DNA of 29,709 nucleotides from Chlorokybus atmophyticus (taxonomy: Eukaryota > Streptophyta > Chlorokybophyceae > Chlorokybales > Chlorokybaceae). The stretch is taken from positions 104,067 to 133,775 of the forward strand of contig RHPI01000193.1 in NCBI GenBank assembly GCA_009103225.1. The letters are read 5' to 3'. Position numbers and translations under genes: made by a program. The notes under the pieces were generated by a model. It was not told the DNA's origin. It ran no database searches and saw only the letters and a list, made by a program, of their open reading frames with translations. Positions 23,290-29,709 of the stretch are shown in pieces. Each line of letters opens with the position of its first letter. The stretch's first letter is position 1.

Positions 23290-24250
23290 TAATATTAATG
23301 TTACGCGACTGGCCGTGCACTTGCCAGATGAACAGACTATGTGCTATAATGAGGACACGCCACTCGTGGACGTGGTTGAAGAGGTGCGCCGACCACACTC
23401 ACAGAATGGTTTGAGCACAATTGGAAGGCTGAAGCTCAGTGGAGGACAGAGTTGGAACACGATCCTGCTGCTGGAAAGCCCATCGCACTGTCCATATTGT
23501 AACAAGACGTCCCATCCATTGCACGATGGTACAAGAAAGAATGGACCCTACGCAAGAGGAAGCGGCGGTTTCTTGCCATTTGACGCATGTAGTACATTTC
23601 TCCCAAAGACGGCAAGAAGTTTTACATACGTATGCTTCTACGTAATGTTTCATGAGCCACAAGTTTTGCGCGCTTGCGCACAATCTATGAAGGGACCGAT
23701 GAGCGCGTACATGCTACGTTTCAAGAAGATTGCATATCGCGAGGATTGCTGCAGGAGGACAACGTGTGGGAGCTAGCAATGGGCGAAGCTGCCGTCGTAA
23801 GCACAGATTGTAATAAGTCATTGACGCATAATAATGGCCTGATAAGCGTGCTGTATCGCAGTTGAAAACAAGAAGGCACCTTCGTTTGATGATCGCGATT
23901 GTGTTGGTTTTGATAAAGGCATTAAATCCGCTTGCACTGTGGACCATTTTCTGGAGCACTTTACGGATGGTTTCTTATCGCCGAAGCGTACGCACGATAT
24001 ACATGCAGTTGCAAAATTGCAAAGAGTATAGGTGCACAAGTAGATTCAAAGCATAATCACTTGCTACATGTGCAGCTTGATCCCAAAGTCACGATAAACT
24101 AGCGCGACATTAATAATGCGCTGCACAATTTGAGACACTTGCTGTGTCAGCATGGCAAAGGCTTTGAGGATTTTGAGTTGCCCCTACCTCGAGCTACGCC
24201 GACGGACTCTAACTCTCCATTAGTCAAAGAAGAGCTTAATGTTTGCACTA
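23290..24250 (+). pseudogene. Helitron Rep-helicase linker region
   Basis: Family-like pieces in order are VTRLAVHLPDEQTMCYNED, TEWFEHNWKAEAQWR-like sequence, YISPKDGKKFYIRMLLRNV, ISRGLLQEDNVWELAMGEAA, then ALNPLALWTIFW and NALHNLRHLLCQHGKGFEDF ending ELPLPRATPTDSN. All three frames are used, with stops between pieces (for example at 23581-23590). The trace ends around 24250. Confidence 0.8.
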
Positions 24251-24772
24251 CAAAGGTTGGGCCATTTTCAGACAGCTGAAACAGCGATGATAAGCATCTG
24301 CCAGGCAGGTTGCGCAATGTCTGCCTGTGACATTGTCTGAAGTGTCCGTTTTAGACAATTTAATGCTCAAACCAATTGGGTCTCACAATTCAATAGTCAT
24401 ACGATCAAATAATTGCAGATAGAAATGTGCATGTACAACTTTTATTGGGCAGACATGCGCAGGTATGACATTAATAGTAATAAGCATTCTTCACACCTGT
24501 TTATTCTTTTTGTTCAAGTTGGGCACAGGCGCATATAATACACAATCGTGTAATCGTACTTAAGAAAAAATCTCATAAGCATGCTTGTCAACAAACTTTG
24601 CAACAATACACTACCAATCACAATGTATGTCTAATCTTAAGCATAACTATGTGTTAGCACTGCACTAACCCTGCCTCGCCACCGCCATTGCCTGCAAATC
24701 ACACAACCTTTAGACAAGCGTGCATTCAGCTTATAATTAACAAATGCAAGGGCAAACACCGCCGTGACCAAC

Positions 24773-25387
24773 CTACCTGTGAAGCACCCCATATAAGCAC
24801 ATATCCACATGCACACATGCACACGCACATGCGCACGCACACCTAATTTGTCGGACCAAGCGAGATAATAAGGCGATAGTCCGCTCACCAACACGCCATA
24901 CGCACACACACACTTGCACTTGCACTACTAGACTATGTACACATGCATGCGCGCGCACACATGTTGTGTCATGGCCAACCACTGCGACAACAGGGAAGAC
25001 CACCCGCCCACGCGCAAAGCTCGCACTCACAAAAGTGCGCACCCACCCGTCTACACGCACGCACGCGCTCACCTGCCCGCTGGCAACTGCCGCCGCTTGC
25101 TGGCAGGCAGCCTGCTGCGCCCGCTTGCCCTCCCGGAAGATCAAACTAGCCGTTGCCACCGCAGCGCTGGTGACGGCCGCGGCGCCGTGGCTGCCACCAG
25201 GCCCGCAGCTACGCCCGCCGCCGCCGCCGCCGCCGTTGCTGGCCGCCGTCGTAGCCTGCTTGGCCCGCGCAGTGCAACGGCTAAGGGGTTTGAAAGCGGC
25301 ATACACCAGTGTAAGGCTTATGATTAAGCCTAAAAGAACAAGCACAAGATTCATAATGCAAACATGCATAATATACATAGTCGTCAT
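24773..25387 (-). CDS. Possible captured gene fragment with one membrane segment
   Basis: The minus-strand frame starts with a strong hydrophobic segment (MNLVLVLLGLIISLTLVYAA), followed by a basic patch, a Gly run, an Ala-rich stretch and SLIFREGKRAQQAACQQAAA. A good donor (GGGCAG|GTGAGCG, about 25072 on the plus strand) suggests that the real exon is about 25073-25354; the rest of the frame, rich in Cys/Val/Arg, then looks like intron. A further hydrophobic piece (LVTAVFALAFVNYKLNARLS) at about 24705-24770 could be a later exon, but I could not match the splice phase. Family unknown. Its GC-rich composition differs from the AT-rich flanks and fits a host gene piece carried in the Helitron. 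Confidence 0.35.
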   Translation of the reverse strand: MTTMYIMHVCIMNLVLVLLGLIISLTLVYAAFKPLSRCTARAKQATTAASNGGGGGGGRSCGPGGSHGAAAVTSAAVATASLIFREGKRAQQAACQQAAAVASGQVSACVRVDGWVRTFVSASFARGRVVFPVVAVVGHDTTCVRAHACVHSLVVQVQVCVCVWRVGERTIALLSRLVRQIRCACACACACVHVDMCLYGVLHR

Positions 25388-25424
25388 GGAGTATGTCTTT
25401 GTTTAAAGAAATGAACACATGCAA

Positions 25425-25428
<4 letters not shown>

Positions 25429-25462
<34 letters not shown>
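25429..25462. repeat. (AC)17 microsatellite
   Basis: There are thirty-four bases of perfect AC repeat within the segment that interrupts the Helitron gene. Confidence 0.95.
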
Positions 25463-25467
<5 letters not shown>

Positions 25468-25497
25468 AATTAACTGCTTCAATGATAATGTGTCCAT

Positions 25498-25700
25498 AAC
25501 ATATATATATATATGGTTGTAAATGGTATACATATACATATACATTAATTATGCTAGGATTATAGTATATGTTAATTCATATATCTGGTCATCTACCATT
25601 ACGTAACTATATTTTAGGTATGTAAACTTATACATAGTATGTACACATATATATGTATATATGTATATATATGCATATATGTTTATGTATGAATATACAT
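25498..25700. repeat. AT-rich ATATAT/ATACAT-rich tract
   Basis: Imperfect runs of ATATAT, TACATA and GTATAT units fill this stretch, with short perfect runs near 25500-25514 and 25648-25680. No gene is present. Confidence 0.7.
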
Positions 25701-26184
25701 TTACATGGCGCATGCATATATCAGTAGGGGGTCTCATTACCCCCTACATGCCTATATGATATAAGCATGTTAATGCGACACAAACTCGTTACAAGTAGCG
25801 ATGTATGCACGTAAATGCACACAAAATTGTGCCCGAATGCATCCCGCACGGACTGACGCACAGCTGCTTTGGTTGTAAAATGGTTAAGCATCTACCTCAC
25901 AGGTTATCGTCTACCATGTGCATATGAACGCATGTGTTGAAAAAGTTTTAAACATGGTCTCTGACCTGGTTGAGGAGGTTGTCTTCAATAAGTCAGATCT
26001 AATTTGTTTTTATCAGACCACAATTTGTTTGTTCATCAGTCCACGCACCATTTAACAACTTCACTTGGGTGAGGAAAACCTTTAATGTTTAGGCGGTTAG
26101 CATCACTATGTCAAATTGTTTAAAAAGGGCTTAGATTTTGTAGTGTTACGATCATGATGTGATGAGGCAGCACGTGGAGGTTAA

Positions 26185-27689
26185 TGTACCAAAACTGAAT
26201 GCACAGCAGTGCAAAGCTTACGACATTGTCGTATAAGCAATTGAAAGACCTTGACCGGATTTGGACGCAACTTCTTTCGTTGACGGTCTTGGAGGTGCTG
26301 GCAAGACATTCCTCTACAACACCTTGCTTGCATATGTGCGAAGCAGACGACGTGATGCAATTGCTGTTGCGTCATCTGGCATTGCGGCATTGCTATTGGA
26401 AGGTAATCAAGGCGTATGATGTTATTGCTCTGAACGCGACCCCACATATGCATTCAGCAAAATGAGTACAAGCAGGCTCACATAAGTTAAGGTTGTGCAG
26501 GTGGAAAAACAGCACTTGAGGTTCAACATCCCCACCACTGGGCTGAGTGCAACATCGACTTGCAACATTTTCAGGGGCAGCTCCTTGGCGAAGCTAATGA
26601 TCGCCGCGGAGCTAATTGGTTGGGACCATCATGATGAAGCTTCAATGATGAACAAGCTCGCGCACGATGTGGAGCCGGATCAAGGTAATGAGGCTGCACG
26701 TAAACATGCGTGTGCAGACGCTGCAAGCTGCAAGAGAATCCGGAGCAGAGCAGCAAGAGTTTAGCGATTTTTTTGCAGCGCATCGATGACGATCATCATG
26801 ATGAGCATGTGTTTTCTGACACAGGGGAGGAGATGGTGCGTCAAGACGCCGACCTTAACTGAAAAGCTGGCAGTCTCGAAGGTTTAATCGAAGACATGTA
26901 CGGTGAATTGCGTAATCAGCCGACACTGGAAGCTCTAGCCAAGTACGTTATCAACCGAGCAATCCACACGCCCAAAAATGTAATCATCGACGAGATCAAC
27001 ACGCCAATGATGGCACCTTTCAGCGATAGTACATACCGGTGGGCATACTAACATATCTGCAGCCGCATGTAAACATTATACATATATGTGAAACATGCCA
27101 CTTACCCGCCACACTGCGCAGATGAGGAGAGGGTATACCGCAGTGCTGATTCTGTGCCACCAGAGGAGCAAGTAAACCATTACCCCATTGAGTATCTCAA
27201 CAGCATTATGGTGTCTGGCTTACCTCCACATGAACTGCGTCTCAAGATAGGCAGCCCAATCATGTTGTTGCAAACTATGACTGATGAGCTGGCGAACGTC
27301 ACGTGTCTCTGTTGCAAAGGCCTCGTGCAGCATGCGATCTATGCTGAAGTGGCTATGGGACCGGTCAGGCAGAAAAGTCTTCATCCCTCGACTAATGATC
27401 ACGCCCCCAAATGTGGAGGGTATGCCGTTTACGCTGAGGTGTAGACAATGCCCGATACGCGCAGCTTTTGCCGTGACCATCAACAAGTCTCAAGGCCAGA
27501 CCTTGCGCAAGGTAGAAGTTTACCTGCATGAGCATGTTTTCACACACGGTCAGCTGTATGTCGCGCGTTGGTGGCAAAGCGCGAGTGCGCGTACTAGCGA
27601 CAAGTAACGTGCAGCAAAAGAGAGGCGAGCCCGCAGTGGTGTACATTAAAAACGTTGTGTATACAGAAGTTTTGTCTTGCAATGCTTGA
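26185..27689 (+). pseudogene. Helitron PIF1-like helicase domain
   Basis: The Walker A motif GLGGAGKT is intact (26285-26308), followed by FLYNTLLAYVRS. A 98-nt intron (26403-26500) splits the conserved LLLEG|GKTA, with donor GGAAG|GTAATC, acceptor GTGCAG|GTGG and matching phase. LRFNIPTTGLSATSTCNIF follows after a one-step frame change. Walker B appears as WDHHDEASMM, where the family normally has WDEAPMM, so three residues seem inserted before the Glu. Later blocks are ALAKYVINRAIHTPKNVIID, YLNSIMVSGLPPHELRLKIG and INKSQGQTLRKVEVYLHEHV. The C-terminus is readable to the stop (RVLATSNVQQ ... NVVYTEVLSCNA). Stops at 26762 and elsewhere suggest decay. Confidence 0.9.
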
Positions 27690-27989
27690 GTTGGATATGT
27701 GTATAGGTAACGCTAAAAAGGTGTATCTATTCTAATGCACATTCGTGATACATGATGTACGCATGCTGACATCCAGTATTAATCTGTATTGTTGAAATGA
27801 TATGTGAAACATTCATTCAAAGCAGCCAAATATACAAATATAAAAAGCAGCCTTCACAGTAATAATCCTCGTATCGCATATTGTATCCTTGCATACGATA
27901 ATGATATCATATATAATGACCCAAGAGTGCGCAACAATTGCAAAGCATTGTTGTTATAGCTCTCGGCCACAGTGTGACGCACAATGCTG

Positions 27990-28184
27990 TCAGCTGCTCC
28001 AATGTCCGGATGCCGCCGACAAGTTGGAGACTTCGTCGGCGAACGCTGCATCGACTGCTATAGATACGGTCAGTACGGACAGGATAAGAGCGGCTAGTGC
28101 CGACCGTCGAGTATAACGACTGCAGTCTCGCCGGCCACTAGCAGCAGCGGCAGGCGCATTAGAGTTGGCTGATACCGGACACAT
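27990..28184 (-). CDS. Possible thylakoid-lumen targeting peptide exon
   Basis: The 64-codon minus-strand frame begins with a Ser/Ala/Arg-rich, nearly acid-free stretch (MCPVSANSNAPAAAASGRR), like a chloroplast transit peptide. A twin-Arg and hydrophobic core ending in Ala-x-Ala follow (RRSALAALILSVLTVSIAVD, then AAFA|DE), as in Tat-type thylakoid signals. Nothing recognisable follows before the stop. A second minus-strand frame (28051-27854) continues with RHTVAESYNNNALQLLRTLG, which might be the same protein after a frame change. It could be the first exon of a lumen protein, a captured fragment at the Helitron edge, or a coincidence of GC-rich sequence. Confidence 0.3.
   Translation of the reverse strand: MCPVSANSNAPAAAASGRRDCSRYTRRSALAALILSVLTVSIAVDAAFADEVSNLSAASGHWSS
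28014..28041. repeat. 11-bp hairpin with one bulge
   Basis: CGCCGACAAGT (28014-28024) pairs with ACTT-C-GTCGGCG (28030-28041), with C28034 bulged and a 5-nt loop TGGAG. A GC-rich hairpin near the Helitron 3' side is expected for these elements, but no CTRR end follows at the usual distance. Confidence 0.5.
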
Positions 28185-28483
28185 TACTTCAATCGATCGT
28201 TTTGTGACAGATTGCAGATAGGACGATGTGTCGGTGTTACTTCGCTCTCACGTGATACTTATATGAGACGGTTTCGGAAACAGTCAGCATCATCTTTGAC
28301 TTGTTTTAGACAAGAGCAAGGGCAAAAAGACAAAGAGGAGTAAATATGCAGTAGCAATAGGTTTGACTTGGGTTGTGTTTGGCATTAGGCTATGATGACA
28401 ATGATGGCACTGAAGGGGTTGGATCCATATAACTTAAGACGGTATTGGCAGCAGTCCAGAGTTGTATTGATAGGGCCTAGAAC

Positions 28484-28512
28484 AGGCCAGGCCAGGCCAC
28501 GCCAGGCCAGGG
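28484..28512. repeat. Short GGCCA-type tandem repeats
   Basis: Units of GGCCAGGCCA and CGCCAGGCCA are repeated head to tail upstream of the Ole e 1-like gene; similar GGCCAGGCC units occur near 18187-18240. No function is evident. Confidence 0.55.
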
Positions 28513-28766
28513 GCAAGCCTGGTGGGAGTCAAGCTGGTGCATGCTGGCTGAGACAAGCTCCCTCTAGTCATACATTCTTTGATTCTATTCAACCCATTCT
28601 GCCTTCAGGCACAGACAGTGACACAGACAGTCTCACCATTCAACCATTAGCCCATTCTTCACTGCAATAGCAGCATTCCTTGTGAAAACAACACAGGGAC
28701 AACATTCTTGCTGAAACCACAAGCCAAAACATACGGACTCCTCTCATCAGAGCCACACAAGCACAG

Positions 28767-28894
28767 GTACGCTTGCATTCAGTCAGTTGGTTTTTCTTCA
28801 CTTGCCACTTGAGTGCGACGAAACATACACATCACACACAACTTCGATGTACCCCCAACCATCTTGACTACTGTACTCTCATCCCTGTTAGCAG
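28767..28894 (+). other. Probable 5' UTR intron of the Ole e 1-like gene
   Basis: The donor CACAG|GTACGC and the acceptor CCCTGTTAGCAG|ACAC, preceded by a pyrimidine-rich run, bound 128 nt that end nine bases before the ATG at 28904. This would place the promoter upstream of about 28740. It is supported by splice-site quality and position only. Confidence 0.4.
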
Positions 28895-28903
28895 ACACAC
28901 GAC

Positions 28904-29709
28904 ATGGCGGGAACACGCGTGTACTCCCGCTCGACATCCGCGCTGCTGGCGCTGATGCTGTTGTTGCTGTCCATTAGCACCGCCTCAGCGCAGTTGATAT
29001 CCGCATCAGGCCGTATCATCTGCGACGCGTGTCGGGACGGCGGGTTCTCCCCTCAAGTGTACCCACTGTTCAACGTGTCGATGAAGATCACCTGCACGGA
29101 CAACAACGGGACCGTGCTCGTGCAGAGGTGGCCCAAAACCAACGCAGACGGCGTGTGGGTGGCTTCTCTCACCTCAATCCAATCGGCGCAGGCTGTCGGA
29201 AAAGTACTCGCCGGGTGTGACGTGCAAGTGTATAAGACCGCTGTTGGACAAATTTGCAACGGATACACTGGCGTCACGGCCTGCAGCAGAGACTACTTCC
29301 TGCCGCCGGTACGTGTTTGTGACACATGTGTAAAGCTGGATGAGTGCATGTCAGTGCATCTGTTCGTGTATGTGTGCGCGCGGGCGTGTGTCTCAGTCTC
29401 TGTTTGATGTGCATACATACAGACATGTCGAGCAGACAACATACGACAAGCTCACAGTGTCAACTGGTTGTACTGAGCAAGTCACTAAGCTGCTCTTCAT
29501 TATACAAAGATCTGTTACCAATTAACCAACACACAACTACTGTCCTAAGCGTACCTCTGCCAATCAGGTCTCTGCGGTGGAGTACCCAACATGGGTTGGT
29601 CCAGACCAGTGCTACACGCCTGCGGGGACCCTCCCGTCCATTTGCAACCAACCTCCCCCGCCACCCCCTTCCCCTCCCTCTCCACCTCCCTCTCCCCCAC
29701 CTCCACCCC
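28904..29709 (+). CDS. Ole e 1-like, Pro-rich cell-wall protein (3' end outside window)
   Basis: Exon 1 (28904-29308) and exon 2 (29568 to the window end) join in phase 0 over a 259-nt intron (CCGCCG|GTACGT ... CAATCAG|GTCTCT). A signal peptide spans residues 1-29 (ALLALMLLLLSISTASA core). Residues 35-150 fit the Ole e 1/pollen-allergen-like fold: SGRIICDACRDGGFSP, a Cys64 strand (MKITCTDNNG), a D-G-V/W turn (NADGVWVASL), GCDVQVYKT and CN at 118-119. Eight Cys are visible (40, 43, 64, 105, 118, 127, 149, 161). From residue 164 a PPPPPPSPPSPPP tail begins, typical of hydroxyproline-rich wall proteins, and runs off the window. It is likely secreted and wall-associated; members of this family in land plants are structural wall and pollen proteins. 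The first ATG after the likely leader intron was chosen. Confidence 0.88.

Larger units (their letters stand above)
24260..26180. other. Segment interrupting the Helitron gene
   Basis: Helitron-like sequence stops near 24250 (PLVKEELN) and resumes near 26185 (VPKLNAQQCKAYDIVV), which would normally be close together in the protein. The 1.9 kb between holds a GC-rich minus-strand open frame (24773-25387), an (AC)17 tract and an AT-rich stretch with TATATA runs (25500-25700). It could be a nested insertion, a captured gene fragment or a long intron. Confidence 0.65.
19850..27689 (+). mobile_element. Degenerate Helitron (RepHel) element
   Basis: Collinear pieces of one large Helitron replication-initiator/helicase gene are spread over about 7.8 kb in changing frames. 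In order they are: N-terminal basic repeats, a Cys motif region, the Helitron-like N domain, the HUH motif, the catalytic Tyr motif, a linker, and a PIF1-like helicase ending at TGA 27687-27689. The element is interrupted by a (TG)34 tract, several in-frame stops, frameshifts and a roughly 1.9-kb unrelated segment (24260-26180). Some gaps have good GT-AG borders and may be introns; others look like decay. I could not identify the expected 5' TC and 3' hairpin-CTRR ends, so the true element is longer than the span given. Confidence 0.9.
27690..28390. other. Helitron 3' flank with hairpin and odd minus-strand frame
   Basis: AT-rich to about 27900, then GC-richer. It contains the hairpin at 28014-28041 and the minus-strand frame 28184-27990, both listed separately. 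Candidate CTRR-type ends (CTAA|T near 27732, CTAG|T near 28093) lack the expected GC hairpin 10-12 nt upstream, so the Helitron end is not assigned. Confidence 0.4.

Noticed and set aside
25868-25925. tRNA-like stretch with a D-loop-like TGGTTAAGCAT and an ACCTCACAGGT stem-loop
   Set aside because: No T-arm GTTC motif and no acceptor-stem pairing could be found, so a tRNA is not supported.
27721-28100. Helitron 3' ends at CTAA|T (about 27732) or CTAG|T (about 28093)
   Set aside because: Neither has the GC-rich hairpin 10-12 nt upstream that defines a Helitron 3' end; the good hairpin at 28014-28041 is not followed by CTRR at the right distance.
29053-29277. Minus-strand frames opposite the Ole e 1-like exon
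   Set aside because: They are shadows of a well-supported plus-strand exon with signal peptide and conserved Cys pattern.

Overview
The window looks like nuclear DNA from a green-lineage eukaryote, most likely an alga. Coding regions are broken by GT-AG introns. Two genes encode secreted Pro-rich (SPPPP/PPPP) wall-type proteins. A plant-type LSD1 zinc finger is present, together with long microsatellites and a decayed Helitron. The Ole e 1-like gene points towards streptophytes, but the species cannot be fixed from sequence alone.

Layout. 1-4800: no confident gene; AT-rich DNA (1-2700), then a GC-richer block (about 2700-4370) with several perfect palindromes and one doubtful minus-strand reading frame. 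4830-6152 (+): a two-exon transcription-factor gene joining an LSD1-type zinc finger to a bZIP domain; the 402-nt intron splices exactly in frame. 6153-7650: low-complexity TG/CA-rich DNA between convergent genes. 7651-9640 (-): a four-exon, 542-residue secreted protein with three copies of a roughly 130-residue four-cysteine domain separated by Pro-rich linkers, including a 30-nt microexon. 9641-10839: its upstream region. 10840-12249: a 1.4-kb imperfect inverted repeat (foldback-like) with mirrored open frames. 12250-17000: gene-poor DNA with a 422-bp (TC)n tract ending in an N. 17016-18110: an (AT)20 tract and GC-rich DNA. 18060-19440 (+): an unrecognised multi-exon candidate gene with a frameshift. 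19850-27689 (+): a degenerate Helitron RepHel gene, recognisable from its N-terminal basic repeats through the HUH and Tyr Rep motifs to the PIF1-like helicase, split by a roughly 1.9-kb segment (about 24260-26180) that contains a different, GC-rich reading frame. 27690-28890: a candidate thylakoid-lumen targeting peptide on the minus strand, a strong hairpin, and the leader of the next gene. 28904-29709 (+): the start of an Ole e 1-like, Pro-rich cell-wall protein that runs off the window.

The two secreted proteins probably work outside the cell in the wall or matrix; nothing shows that they act together. The LSD1-bZIP gene is the most notable item: in Arabidopsis the LSD1 zinc-finger protein is known to bind a bZIP factor (AtbZIP10), and here the two domains lie in one predicted polypeptide. 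Most remaining structure is transposon-derived or simple repeat.
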